Origin: Eledone cirrhosa
Lineage: Eukaryota > Mollusca > Cephalopoda > Octopoda > Eledonidae
Direction of reading: 5' to 3'
DNA: 64,000 nt
NCBI GenBank assembly: GCA_964016885.1
Contig: OZ024744.1
Span: 29,205,108-29,269,107 of the forward strand
The position numbers and the translations under genes were made by a program. Positions 1 through 11,366 of the stretch are shown here, in pieces. How positions within the stretch are numbered: position 1 is the stretch's first letter; each line of letters starts with the position of its first letter. The notes below the pieces were generated by a model. That model saw only the letters and a program-made list of their open reading frames with translations, did no database searches and was not told where the DNA came from.

Positions 1-334
1 GAATCACATTCAACTATAAATATTTGCCTCATGGAACCTGCCAGGTCGACCCTGCTTTATTGGGGGAAGGGGACATCAAAATGCTTTTTTGTGTTGTAGA
101 GGCCAGAAATTTGAGGGCAGAGAAACAGTTTTTTTTTAATGCATTGGCTGTCTTCTCTGTTTCACTGAACAATGTCAAGGTTGACAGAATGTTTTTAAGT
201 GTAACCTCCATCAAAACTAAACTCAGAATAAGGTAGCGATAAAAACAAGACACTATTAAAGAGAACAAAAACAAGGAGATGAAAAGAAGAAAAGGAATCA
301 AGAAACGAAGAAAGGCAGAGGGGAAGAGACAATC
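1..334. other. no gene recognised
   Basis: AT-rich unique-looking sequence. Short open frames on both strands have no recognisable motif and I treat them as chance. Nothing else is visible here. Confidence 0.6.
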
Positions 335-420
335 ACTACATTATTTTAACCCCAGAACTTGACTGCTACTTTATTTATCAACCCTGTTATTTGATCATAG
401 GAGAGTACCGTATATCCCGG
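335..420 (-). repeat. possible very old SINE remnant
   Basis: A short stretch (ttaaccccagaacttgactg and the following acttta...tatcaaccc) resembles the inverted middle of the cephalopod SINE seen at 2640-2810 and 775-950. It is too diverged and short to be sure. Confidence 0.3.
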
Positions 421-774
421 CGTACAAGTCGACATTTGCAACCTAAACATATCTCTCCAAAACTATTCAGGTGTGACGCCAGAAATGACTGCACAGGCGG
501 GAGAGTGGATAGTCACAAGCTCACTGTTGTCAAAATGAAAAGAAGAAAAGATTAAGGGAAAGTGTAACACAAAATAGCAAAGAATATGAGGTGTATGGGT
601 GGGGGGGATAAGTTGACGCATGATGGGTAAGGGGCCAAAGGAGCGAAATAATCCACAAATTCCTTACAATTTTGAAACAAAATACAAAGAGATGAGACAA
701 AATTGGGAAAGGTAAACATGTAAAAAATGATAATTATGATTCTTTTCTTATCAAGGAGAAATGGTAGGAATATC
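421..774. other. no gene recognised
   Basis: AT-rich intergenic sequence with a short G-run near 601. No coding motif, RNA gene or clear repeat is visible. Confidence 0.55.
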
Positions 775-950
775 AATTGACCCCAGAATATGACTGGTAC
801 TTTATTCCATTGAACCCACAAGTATGATAGATGGCGTAGTTGACTTTAGTGGGGTTTCAACTTAGGACATAATAGAAGGTATTTCTAAATAGCACAAGAT
901 ATTTTGCCTAATGCTCTACAGAATCTGGCTAATCCTATACCAGTCATTAA
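775..950 (-). repeat. degenerate tRNA-derived SINE (minus strand)
   Basis: The block reads in order like the inverted cephalopod SINE: a tggtactttattccattgaa segment, then a diverged gaccccgtaaag-like part, then gttgacttt and a B-box-like tgggg-tttcaactta. It ends in a segment resembling the tRNA-like head. Divergence from the fresh copies is high, so this is an old insertion. The family assignment rests on pattern similarity only. Confidence 0.5.
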
Positions 951-1121
951 TGCCGGTAACTTTGAAAAATGAAGCTGCTGGCGTATGTCCAGCATACGTC
1001 ACTTTGTCACTTCCTCTTCCGCCTCCCTAATTTTTTACTCTTTTATCTTTTTCCTCCCTCACACTATTCCTCCATTTGTATATTTGCTACCATCAGAGAA
1101 CAGTACTACTACAACTACCAA

Positions 1122-1153
1122 CAGCAGCAGTAGCAGTAGTAGTAGTAGTAGTA

Positions 1154-1239
<86 letters not shown>

Positions 1240-1260
1240 GGTGGTGGTAAGAAGAAGAAG
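1122..1260. repeat. (AGT)n / (GGT)n microsatellite
   Basis: About 110 bp of AGT repeats with one GGT interruption pass into GGT repeats and AAG repeats. Open frames across it (poly-Ser, poly-Val, poly-Leu) come from the repeat and are not genes. Confidence 0.95.
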
Positions 1261-1275
1261 TAAAGCAACTACACC

Positions 1276-1304
1276 AACTACTACTACTACTACAAAAGCA
1301 ACAA

Positions 1305-1378
<74 letters not shown>

Positions 1379-1379
1379 G
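1276..1379. repeat. (CTA)n microsatellite
   Basis: Nearly pure CTA/ACT trinucleotide repeats, closely following the AGT tract. CTA is not simply the complement of AGT, so this is a separate expansion. Confidence 0.95.
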
Positions 1380-2381
1380 CAACTACCATATCACCATCGC
1401 TATCATCACCATTGTCATTCCCACCACCACCATCATCATCACCACCATCATCATCACCACCATCATCATCATCATCATCACCATCACCACCACCATCACC
1501 ATCACCATCATCACTACCATCGTAACTATCATCACCACCATCATCATCATCTCCATCACCACCATCATCATCATCATCACCGCCATCACAGTCATCCCCA
1601 TCGCTATCATCACCATCATCATCAACACCATCACCATCAACACCATCACCATCAACACATCATCATCAACACCATCATCAACACCATCATCACCATCACC
1701 ATCATCACCATCACCATCATCACCATCACCACCATCACCACCATCACCATCATCACCATCACCATCATCACCATCACCATCATCACCATCATCAACACCA
1801 TCATCACCATCCCCATCATCACCATCACCATCATCACCATCATCAACACCATCATCCCCATCATCATCAACACCATCATCATCCCAATCATCAACACCAT
1901 CATCACCATCCCCATCACCATCATCATCATCAACACCATCATCACCACCATCATCATCCCCATCACCATCACCACCATCACCACCATCAGCATCATCCCC
2001 ATCATCATCATCACCATCACCATCATCACCATCACCATCATCACCATCACCATCATCATCATCATCATCATCACTATCATCACCATCATCATCATCCCCA
2101 TCATCATCATCACCATCATCACCATCACCATCATCATCATCATCACTATCATCACCATCATCATCATCCCCATCATCATCATCACCATCATCACCATCAC
2201 CATCACCATCATCATCCCCATCACCATCAACACCATCATCACTATCATCATCATCATCAACAACATCATCATCATCATCACCATCATCACCATCACCATC
2301 ATCACCAGCACCATCATCATCATCATCCCCATCATCATCAACACCATCGTCATCATCACCATCATCATCGTCATCATCACC

Positions 2382-2412
<31 letters not shown>

Positions 2413-2520
2413 ACAACATCATCATCATCATCACCATCATCATCATCACCATCATCACCATCACCATCACCATCATCATCCCCATCATCATCAACACCAT
2501 CACCATCAACACCATCATCC
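1380..2520. repeat. 1.1 kb CAT/CAC-derived trinucleotide tract
   Basis: The tract is made almost entirely of CAT, CAC, ATC and a few AAC triplets, with local 9- to 30-bp sub-repeats such as catcaccat. The minus strand has a 379-codon open frame of Asp and Gly. Its composition is dictated by the triplets and it has no domain or normal coding bias, so I do not call it a gene. Confidence 0.95.
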
Positions 2521-2578
2521 ACCGCCCTAACATGGCGTCCGACCCTCTACTGATACTGCCAATCCACTGCCAATCCAA
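2521..2578 (-). repeat. 5' head of a SINE (minus strand), truncated
   Basis: On the minus strand this reads ggattggcagt twice, followed by atcagtagagggtcggacgc, which matches the head of the SINE copies at 50476 and 59579. The rest of the element is absent; the CAT tract starts where the SINE body should continue. Confidence 0.5.
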
Positions 2579-2584
2579 GTAATA

Positions 2585-2639
2585 ATGATTTCTTTATTTA
2601 TTTATTTCTTTATTTATTTATTTATTTATTAATAATAAT
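2585..2639. repeat. (TTTA)n microsatellite
   Basis: TTTA/TTTC tetranucleotide repeats passing into AAT repeats. Read from the minus strand they lie beyond the 3' end of the following SINE and probably include its tail. Confidence 0.85.
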
Positions 2640-2810
2640 TTCTACTTTAGGCACAAGGCCAGCAATTACCCAGTGCATTACTGGTACTTTATTTTATCGA
2701 CCCCGTAAAGATGAAAGGCAAAGTCAACCTCGGCGGGATTTGAACTCAAATCGTAAAGGGACGTAACTATGCTGGAAAGCATGGCTTCCGGCCCTCTACC
2801 GATACTGCCA
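2640..2810 (-). repeat. tRNA-derived SINE (minus strand)
   Basis: Read on the minus strand it has a tRNA-like head, a B box (gagttcaaatcccgcc), then gttgactttgcctttcatc, ggggtcgataaaataaagta and an ATT-rich tail. It is the same family as the copies at 6820, 23568, 39960, 46220, 50476 and 59579. The internal pol III promoter is in the head. There is no protein; mobilisation would depend on a partner LINE. Confidence 0.85.
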
Positions 2811-3514
2811 ATAATAATGAAACGCATTATTTCTCAAAATGGCAACACTTATCTAATATATATTTGTGAAATGGGTGGTGGTTGAAATTCAGATGTGCAC
2901 GGTTAAATGGTAGTAGACGTGGTTGGACTGACATGAAAATTTACACACCTATGTAAAAAGTGCCAAGGAAGCAAATAGACTTGAAAAATGTGGTCCCTGG
3001 GGCCCCAAAACTATCGCGTTCGGTGAGTTATTTCCCCCTGTTCTAATACGTTTGTCTTATTTACAATTTTATACAAATAAAGCAGTAAATAAAAGATTAT
3101 GAGAAAATATCAACTGTAATGTATGTATGCATGTATTTATGTGTTTATATGAGCGGGGATATGCAAGTAAATCTTACTTTGTGGACAGCTTATCCTTAGC
3201 ATAATATTCATGCTAGAACAGCATATATTTGAAAGTTTTCAGGGAGTTGAATTACTGATTTTTGATCGGCAGCTTTAGCTTTGAAAAAATGAAATGTGCA
3301 GTGTAAACATTTTTTATTATTCCTCCGGGTATGAATCTTCTCTACATGTTTCCATCTCTTTTTTTCTCTCTGGAAGAAATCAGCCGTAGTAAGACCTAAA
3401 AAAATGGTTAGATACACCATGACGCACCGTGCATCACGGTGGAGTTGAAAAGCAGACTCAGAACATGGCGTTGTGTGGGGTGGCTCGCAGCCCAGTGTTC
3501 CAGGGGGAGCAAAA

Positions 3515-3722
3515 GGAGAAGGAGAAGAAGAAGAAGAAGAAGAAGAAGAAGAAGAAGAAGAAGAAGAAGAAGAAGAAGAAGAAGAAGAAGAAGAAGAAGA
3601 AGAAGAAGAAGAAGAAGAAGAAGAAGAAGAAGAAGAAGAAGAAGAAGAAGAAGAAGAAGAAGAAGAAGAAGAAGAAGAAGAAGAAGAAGAAGAAGAAGAA
3701 GAAGAAGAAGAAGAAGAAGAAG

Positions 3723-3753
<31 letters not shown>
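3515..3753 (+). repeat. (AAG)n homopurine tract
   Basis: About 230 bp of almost pure AAG repeats, entirely purine on the plus strand. It gives spurious poly-Lys, poly-Arg and poly-Glu frames on this strand and poly-Ser on the other. Long homopurine mirror repeats of this kind can form triplex DNA. Confidence 0.97.
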
Positions 3754-4034
3754 GAGTTGGAGTCCTATCAAATATGTAGGTTGTGTCTTAAATTGAAGGT
3801 TTAGTAGAAACAATTCATGTATAGTTTTGTACTTTTCTTTTTGTCATTCATATATAAACAAATCAACTATATAAATTGGAAGTGCTCGGACGTTGTATAT
3901 GTAGGTGTAGTCGGATAAACGTCGAAACGGCTTGGTGGAATGCAGCGAAAATTTACACAGTTATGCAGATTGACCCGAGGTGGGCGTTGGGTCGACTTTC
4001 AAGCTACAAACTTCCATAGTTACGGAGAAAATCG

Positions 4035-4295
4035 ATGAAACAGGAATTTCCTATTCAAATTGAACTGAGAGTAATCTGTGAACGCAGAAGTAATTATTTC
4101 GAGAAACGTTGCAACCGAACGAAAACAGGAAGACGATATTTTGGTTCGTGAAGACGTTCCCTGGCAATGAACGGGAAAAAAGCGAGGATAATACGTCGTT
4201 ATGTGGAGTGTGAAGAACAATTTCATGCAAAGACAGGACCAAGTTTATGTTATAAATGGAGTCGTTAGACTAATATTCTATTTAAAATAACAGAA
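4035..4295 (+). repeat. fragment of the foldback-element family
   Basis: It matches the left arm of the foldback element at 21299-21617: shared tracts include acgcagaagtaa, cgttgcaaccg, acaggaagacgatattttgg, ttcgtgaagacgttccctgg and gactaatattct. The orientation is the same as that arm. No inverted partner is present nearby. Confidence 0.65.
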
Positions 4296-4397
4296 TGATT
4301 TCCAGCCCCGGAGTTTAAGAATGATGTAAATAAAATTGAAAACGAAAATGACAGAGGTTATTAAAATAGTAAAAGTAAATAGTGAAGATTTAGGCCG

Positions 4398-4456
4398 GAC
4401 ATACACATACACACTCACACACACACACGCGCGCACACACGCACGCACGCGCTTAT
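4398..4456. repeat. (CA)n / (CG)-interrupted dinucleotide repeat
   Basis: CA repeats with a CGCG interruption and CACG units. This is a simple sequence, not coding. Confidence 0.9.
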
Positions 4457-4885
4457 GCATTTCTACAGTATTTTCACCAAACTTAAGACATAGGTTACTT
4501 ATGTACTCCGGATGGTCATGGGCACTGTTATTTTTCCAGATATTGATTATAGGGTCCCCCGGCAGATAACCCCTTTAACCACTTTAACCATTTCCTTGGA
4601 GTCGACTGAAGCACTGCAGTGTAATGATACAAAACTTCATAATTTCTTGAGTTCGCAACCGATTTTCACAAAACTTGACACATGGGCTACGTTTGTCCTA
4701 CAGATGAATGTGAACTCTCAGTATTGGCACATATTGGGTAGGGGACCCCTGGGGGCAGGAACCCCCTTTTGGAAAAAGCCGATGATTTTGTAAAAGTATA
4801 GTTTTCGAAGCAGCACTGAAGTATTGACATAAGTGGTATACACAACTGCTATTTAATATCCAAGCAACGCCGGGTTATCTGCTAG

Positions 4886-5479
4886 TCTAATATATAACTG
4901 TGAAATGGGCGGTGGTTGAAATTCAGATGTGCACGGTTAAATGGTAGTAGACGTGGTCGGACTTACATGAAAATTTACACACCTATGTAAAAAGTGCCAA
5001 GGAAGCAAATAGTCGAGGTTTCAAATCTCTAACTTGAAAAATGTGGTCCCTGGGGCCCCAAAACTATCGCGGTCGGTGAGTTATTTCCCCCTGTTCTAAT
5101 ACTTTTGTCTTATTTACAATTTCATACAAATTTTTAAACTCATCAACGTTCTTTCGCTGTTAATATACAGTACCAATAATTTGAAAAATATTATTGAAAG
5201 TTTATTATAAAGAAGCAGTTTCAGGAAAAAGTGTAAACTATCATACAAACCTTCATAATATGCATTTTTAAACTTGCATATCATCGACATTGCTATTTCG
5301 CTGTTAATAAACAACGCTTTTCACGTCGCTCGACTTCTCATTGTACGCCGTCCAGCCCCAAGTGCATATTTCTATTTTTTTTCCTGAAACTGCTTCTTTA
5401 TAAAAAACTTTCAATAATATTTTTCAAATTATTAACTTAATAAAAAGTGGCTCCGGGTGCAACCGGGCTCAGCTGCTAG
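4886..5479 (+). mobile_element. candidate short Helitron-like element
   Basis: It begins TCTAATATATAAC directly after the CTAG end of the preceding segment and ends ccgggctcagctgctag followed by T. Its first ~240 bp repeat the start of the element at 2852, and its 3' end resembles the one at 4885. At 594 bp with no coding capacity it would be non-autonomous. A clear 3' hairpin is not obvious by eye, so the class is tentative. Confidence 0.4.
5176..5434. repeat. 57-bp inverted repeat
   Basis: The left arm 5176-5231 (aataatttgaaaaatattat onward) reappears inverted at 5378-5434 with only a few differences. The spacer is about 150 bp. It lies inside the candidate element 4886-5479. Confidence 0.8.
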
Positions 5480-5605
5480 TATTATATATTTTATACTTTT
5501 GTTCTAATATCTGTCTGTAATAATACAAAATCTCACACTAAAGATCACTGAGTGAAACTTGAGCTGCAGTTAAAATTAAAAACTTGTTCATATGTACACA
5601 CACTC

Positions 5606-5606
<1 letters not shown>

Positions 5607-5644
<38 letters not shown>

Positions 5645-5704
5645 CGTGTATCTGTGTGTGTGTGTGTGTATTTATACATATACACACACACACATATATG
5701 AATA

Positions 5705-5777
<73 letters not shown>

Positions 5778-5815
5778 TAAACCATATAAAACATATATAT
5801 ATATATATCATAAAA
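5607..5815. repeat. compound TA/TG/CA dinucleotide repeat
   Basis: TA, TG and CA blocks including about 65 bp of pure TA. The open frames across it (Ile-Tyr, Cys-Val) are repeat artefacts. Confidence 0.95.
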
Positions 5816-5831
5816 CATGTCTATAGAACAT

Positions 5832-5900
5832 GCACCGGACTCTTCAGGAAGTTAGCTCAAATTTAGACAATAAATTTTCCAAAGTGATCGTGCCAAGAAT
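5832..5900 (+). repeat. 69-bp direct repeat, copy 1
   Basis: Begins gcaccggactcttcaggaag and is repeated almost identically 682 bp downstream at 6514-6582. A second shared block, catgtctatagaa, lies near 5816 and 6196. The family is unknown. Confidence 0.85.
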
Positions 5901-6053
5901 ACATTCAAAAATGGCTAAGAATCGTGACGTAGCAGCGGTCAGGTTAGAAGGAATGTGGTTAGTTGCTTACGGCTGGTGGCTTTTTGCTAGAAAGCGCAGC
6001 ACAATACAGCCAAATTTGAATCTCAACCTAACGGGAGATTATTACATATAAAG

Positions 6054-6055
<2 letters not shown>

Positions 6056-6119
<64 letters not shown>

Positions 6120-6120
6120 G
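6056..6120. repeat. (TA)n microsatellite
   Basis: About 60 bp of uninterrupted TA, between the two 69-bp direct repeats. The flanks from 5901 to 6513 hold no recognisable gene. Confidence 0.95.
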
Positions 6121-6513
6121 TGTTTTGCAACGGGTCACTTTGTGGCTCAATGAAAAGTTAATAAATTAAATAATCAGAGCTATATATCATAAAACATGTC
6201 TATAGAATCACCAGATAAATTATATACCATTTCCTCTCCCAATTAGCATAATTAATCATATAAAAAATCGAATAGACCAAGCTATAAGAATAAGGCTTCT
6301 ATGAAGAAATCTCCAACAAATAACCGAAACCAGCCCTTCGCGCCGGCTGCGACGGAATATTTATCGAATATTTCGACAGCGTAATCGCCCAGATATACAG
6401 TCAATTAAACAGAATTAGGTGTAAAATAAACTAGGAGAAAAGTGAACACATTTAGTTACTTCGACCATGGTTTCGTCCACATGTTAAGATATCCGATAGC
6501 TTCGGAACCTAGA

Positions 6514-6582
6514 GCACCGGACTCTTCAGGAAGTTAGCTCAAATTTAGACAATAAATTTTCCAAAGTGATCGCGCCAAGAAT
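6514..6582 (+). repeat. 69-bp direct repeat, copy 2
   Basis: Copy of 5832-5900 with a single visible difference (cgtgcc against cgcgcc). The low divergence suggests a recent duplication or two recent insertions of one element. Confidence 0.85.
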
Positions 6583-6638
6583 GATATTAAATAAATGGAA
6601 ACTATATTTATAAAACCATATTTATTTTATTATATATA

Positions 6639-6677
6639 TTTCAAGGGTACCAAAACACTTTGGTACGCTTTCTTCAG
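6639..6677 (-). ncRNA. weak hammerhead-like fold (minus strand)
   Basis: On the minus strand ctgaaga is followed by a stem gtaccaaa / ttttggtac and then gaaa. The order matches the hammerhead core CUGANGA, stem II, GAAA. However, four unpaired bases sit on each side of the stem, which a working ribozyme would not normally have. No stem I or III was identified. Confidence 0.2.
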
Positions 6678-6737
6678 ATAAAATACAAAGTTTGTTTTAT
6701 AAATAGAGACATACCCAGGAAAAGCATACCTTATCAG

Positions 6738-6818
<81 letters not shown>
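6738..6818. repeat. (TA)n microsatellite
   Basis: About 80 bp of pure TA directly upstream of a SINE. Confidence 0.95.
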
Positions 6819-6819
<1 letters not shown>

Positions 6820-6821
<2 letters not shown>

Positions 6822-7003
6822 GCGGTAGATTGGCAGTAATAACGGTAGAGGGTCGGACGCCATGCTTTCCAGCATAGTTACCTCCCTTTACGATCTGAGT
6901 TCAAATCCCGCCTAGGTTGACTTTGCCTTTCATCCTTACGGGGTCGATAAAATAAAGTACCAGTAATGCACTGGGTAATTGCTGGCCTTGTGCCTAAAGT
7001 AGA

Positions 7004-7009
<6 letters not shown>
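6820..7009 (+). repeat. tRNA-derived SINE
   Basis: Full-length copy with a tRNA-like head (cggtagagggtcggacgcca), the stem-loop atgctttccagcat, B box gagttcaaatcccgcc, body ggggtcgataaaataaagta and end agtagaaacaat. Here the tail passes into TA repeats instead of ATT. It is close in sequence to the later copies and so fairly young. Confidence 0.9.
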
Positions 7010-7067
<58 letters not shown>

Positions 7068-7106
7068 ATAATAAAATACATGGAACTCCTTTAACCATCT
7101 TTTGAT

Positions 7107-7192
<86 letters not shown>
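7010..7192. repeat. two (TA)n microsatellites
   Basis: TA runs at 7010-7064 and 7110-7192 are separated by about 45 bp of unique sequence. Each is 55-80 bp long. Confidence 0.95.
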
Positions 7193-7196
<4 letters not shown>

Positions 7197-7707
7197 TGTG
7201 TATCTATATACGTATATGTATATATTGTTTGGTAAATCTATTGACATTTTACGAAAACGTAGCTTCAAACAACTCACATGGGATTGGCTATATTCTTTTA
7301 TTTACTGCTTTTTCTTTGTTTCTTTATTTTTCCTTAATTTAAAACCTAATGAAGTTGGCTATCAAGTGGCCGTTTCTATTCCTACGAGAATCTATTATTC
7401 TAAATACCTTTCAGGCTATTACCAAAAAGTCAACAGAACAAAAAATTTAAAAAATATATTTTTTTTAAATCATAAAAAGTAGGTTTAGAATTTCCGTGAA
7501 AGATACTTTATATAAGACCACCATCACTTGCACCAATAAATTCGTCTTGGTATTCTTACCAATAATAGTTCCACCCTATTAAATATACTTTTACAGTAAA
7601 ATAATTATTATCAAGTATTGATTGTTAATCTCTTTTTTGTTGTTGTTGTTTTTAATTTTCTTTTTTGTGCATTGTTTCTTAATTTAATTTCTTCATTACT
7701 ATTATTA
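7193..7707. other. no gene recognised
   Basis: AT-rich sequence with poly-T stretches. An open frame runs out of the TA repeat to about 7480, but it has no motif and half of it is Ile-Tyr repeat. Confidence 0.55.
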
Positions 7708-7735
7708 CTAGCAGAAAACCCGCACCACGGCCAGT
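7708..7735 (-). repeat. Helitron-like 3' end (minus strand)
   Basis: On the minus strand this reads gtgcgggttttctgctag followed by T, very like cgggttatctgctag|T at 4885 and cgggctcagctgctag|T at 5479. If real, the element extends rightwards from here, but no 5' end was recognised. Confidence 0.3.
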
Positions 7736-8030
7736 TTTCTCCTAGCGTATGTAGTGTGCATATAGATATTATATGCAAATATATATACATATAGATATGA
7801 TACGTAAATTGAAATGTAAATTGTCTTAACTTGGTGGCTTATTAACAGAGGTAATTGGCGATGCTCGCGAAGGCGCTTGGCTGTCCCAACACATCAGCCT
7901 CGCTGTCACATGAGGTAACGCTGCGAGTGTGCTGGCTTGCCTCAAAAATTATTAGAGAGGTTTCCCAGTACTCCTCGCTATATTGTAAGCTGTTGTTTTG
8001 GTAGTGGTTTGTTTGTACACCCCTTTCACC
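7736..8030. other. no gene recognised
   Basis: Transition from AT-rich sequence into the minisatellite. No coding or repeat feature is recognised. Confidence 0.5.
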
Positions 8031-10234
8031 TGACTTTTGTTCTATGTGGTCCTATATGTGTGTATTACCTACCTGTGTATTGTATGTGGTCCTAGATGTG
8101 TGTATTACCTGCTAGTGTGTTGTATGTGGTCCTAGATTTGTGTATTACCTGCTTGTGTGTTGTATGTGGTCCTAGATTTGTGTATTACCTGCTTATGTGT
8201 TGTATGTGGTCCTAGATTTGTGTATTACCTGCTTGTGTGTTGTATGTGGTCCTAGATTTGTGTATTACCTGCTTATGTGTTGTATGTTATCCTAGATGTA
8301 TGTATTACCTGCTTGTGTGTTGTATGTCGTCCTAGATGTGTGTATTACCAGCTTATGTGTTGTATGTGGTCATAGATGTGTGTATTACATGCTTAGGTAT
8401 TGTACATGTGTGTATTACCTGCTTGTGTGTTGTAAGTGGTCCTAGATGTGTGTATTAACTGGTTGTGTGTTGTATGTGGTCCTAGATGTGTGTATTACAT
8501 GCGTGTGTGTTGTATGTGGCCCTGGATGTGTGTATTACCTGCTTCTGTGTTGTATGGGGTCGTAGATGTGTGTATTCCCCACCAGTGTGTGGTATGTGGT
8601 ACTAGACGTGTGCATTACCTACTTATGTGTTGTATGTGGTCCTAGGTAAGTGTATTACCTGCTGGTGTATTGTATGTTGTCCTAGATGTGTATATTACCT
8701 GCTTGTGTCTTGTATGTGGTCCTAGATATATGTAGTACATGCTTTTTTGTTGTATGTGGGCCTAGGTGTATGTATAATCTGCTTCTGTGTTGTATGTGTT
8801 CCTAGATGTGTGTATTATCTACTTGTGTGTTGTATGTGGTCGTAGATGTGTGTATTACCTGCTTAGGTATTGTATGTGGTCCTAGATGAGTATATTACCT
8901 GCTTGTGTATTATATGTGATCTTAGATGTATGTATTATCTACTTGTGTATTGTATGTGGTCCTAGATTTGTGTATTACCTGCTTATGTGTTGTATGTGGA
9001 CCTAGATGTGTGTATTAGGTGCTCGTGTGTTGTATGTGGTCCTAGAAGTATGTATTACATGTTTGTGTACTGTATGTGGTTCTAGGTGTGTCTATTACCT
9101 GCTTGTGTGTTGTATGTGGTCCTAGATGTATGTATTACCTGCTTGTGTGTTGTATGTAGTCCTAGATGTATGTATTACATGCTTGTGTGTTGTATGTGGC
9201 CCTAGATGTTTGTATCACCTGCTTGTGGGTTGTATGTGGTCCTAGATGTATGTATTACCTGCTTGTGTGTTGTATGTGGTCCTAGATGTGTGTATTACCT
9301 GCTTGTGTATTGTATGTGGTCCTAGATGTATGTATTAATGCTTGTATGTTGTATGTAGTCCTAGATGTATGTATTAACTGCTTGTGTGTTGTCTGTGATC
9401 CTATATGTATGTATTACCTGCTTGTGTGTCGTATGTGGTCCTAGATGTATTTATTACCTGCTTGTGTGTTGTATGTGGTCCTAGATAAGTGTATTACCTG
9501 CTTGTGTGCTGTATGTGGTCCTAGATGTGTGTATTACCTGCTTGTGTGTTGTATCTGGTCCTAGATATATGTATTTTCTTGCTTGAGTGTTATATGCGGT
9601 CCTAGGTATGTGTATTACCAGCTTGTGCTGTATGTTGTCATAGATGAATGTATTACCTGCTTGTGTGTTTTATGTGGTCCTAGATGTATGTATTAATGCT
9701 TGTATATTGTAGGTGGTCCTAGATGTGTGTATTACCTGCTGGTCTGTTGTCTGTGATCCTAGAGGTGTATATTACCTGCTTGTGTGTTGTATGTGGTCAT
9801 AGATGTGTGTATGACATGCTTGTGTGATGTATGTCGTCCTACATGTATGTATTATCTACTTGTGTGTTGTATGTTGTCCTAGATGTATGTATTATCTACT
9901 TGTGTATTGTATGTGGACATAGATGTGTCTTTTACCTGCTTAGGTATTGTATGTGGTCCTAGATGTGTATATTACCTGCTTGAGTGTTGTATGTAGTCCT
10001 AGATGTGTGTATTACCTGCTGGTGTGTTTTATGTAGTCCTAGATGTGTGTATTACCTGATTCTGTGTTGTATGTTGTCCTAGATGTATGTATTATCTACT
10101 TTTGTATTATATGTGGTCATAGATGTGTGTATTACCTGCTTATTTGTTGTATGTGGTCCTAGATGTGTGTATTACGTGCTCGTCTGTTGTATGTGGTCCT
10201 AGATGTATGTATTACCTGCTTGTGGGTTGTATGT

Positions 10235-11366
10235 GGTCCTAGATGTATGTATTACCTGCTTGTGTATTGTATGTGGTCCTAGATGTGTATATTACCTGCT
10301 AATGTATTGTATGTGGTCCCAGATGTATGTATTACTGCTTGTATGTTGTATGTGTTCCTAGATGTATGTATTACCTGCTTGTGTGTTGTCTGTGATCCTA
10401 GATGTGTATATTACCTGCTAATGTATTGTATGTGGTCCCAGATGTATGTATTACCTGCTTGTGTGTTGTATGTAGTCTTAGATGTATGTATTACCTGCTT
10501 GTGTTTTGTATGTGGTCCTAGATTTGGCATTACAGATTGTGTGTTGTATGTGGTCCAAGATGTGTGTATTAGTTGCTAGTGTGTTTTATGTGGTCGTCGG
10601 TGTGTGTATTACCTGCTAGTGTATTACCTGTGTATGTGGTCCTAGAATTGTTTGTTACCTACTTGTTACCTGCTTGTGAATTGTATTTGTTCTTAGATGT
10701 GTGTATTACCTGCTTGTGTGTTGTATGTGGTCCTGGATGTGTGTATTACCTGCTTGTGTGTTGTATGTGGTCCTAGATGTGTGTATTACCTGCTTGTGTA
10801 TTGTATGCGGCCCTAGATGTGTGTATTACCTGCTTGTGTGTTGTATGTGGTCCCAGATGTAGGTACTATCTGCTTGTGTATAGTATGTGGTCCAAGATCA
10901 ATGTATTACCGTCTAATGTGTTGTATGTGGCCATAGATGTGTGTATTACCTGCTTGTGTGTTGTATGTGGTCCTGGATGTGTGTATTACCTGCTTGTGTG
11001 TTGTATGCGGCCCTAGATGTGTGTATTACCTGCTTGTGTTGTATGTGGTCCTAGATGTGTGTATTACCTGCTTGTGTGTCGTATGTGGTCCTAGATGTAT
11101 GTATTACCTGCTTATGTGTTGTATGTGGTCCTAGATGTGTGTATTACCTGCTTATGTGTTGTATGTGGTCCTAGATGTGTGTATTACCTGCTTGTGTGTT
11201 GTATGTGGTCCTAGATGTATGTATTACCTGCTTGTGTGTTGTATGTGGTCCTAGATGTATGTATTACCTGCTTGTGTGTTGTATGTGGTCCTATATATGT
11301 GTATTACCTGCTTGTGTGTTGTATGTGGTCCTAGATGTATGTATTACCTGCATGTGTGTTGTATGT
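10235..11366 (+). repeat. 1,132-bp higher-order repeat, copy 1
   Basis: A block of about 28 minisatellite units, with its own pattern of unit variants, repeats at an offset of 1,132 bp. Over about 950 bp I saw a single base difference (ccatag against ccctag near 10930 and 12063). After 11212 the second copy lacks two 40-bp units. Confidence 0.9.

Larger units (their letters stand above)
2852..4885 (+). mobile_element. candidate Helitron-like segment
   Basis: The left edge is A|TCTAATATATA and the right edge is cgggttatctgctag|T, that is a 5' TC and a 3' CTAG placed between A and T. This agrees with Helitron insertion rules. The first ~240 bp match 4886-5130, apart from an ~18-20-base stretch (tcgaggtttcaaatctct) that only the second copy has. 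No Rep/helicase coding is visible. The interior holds the AAG tract and a foldback fragment, so the segment may be a composite and the two ends may not belong together. Confidence 0.35.

Noticed and set aside
1383..2578. Minus-strand 379- and 308-codon frames (Asp/Gly-rich and Met/Val-rich)
   Set aside because: Different frames of one trinucleotide tract; no domain, no normal codon use.
3208..3813. Poly-Ser, poly-Lys, poly-Arg and poly-Glu frames
   Set aside because: Translations of the AAG repeat in different frames and strands.
5545..7482. Ile-Tyr and Cys-Val-rich frames resembling membrane proteins
   Set aside because: TA/TG dinucleotide repeats.
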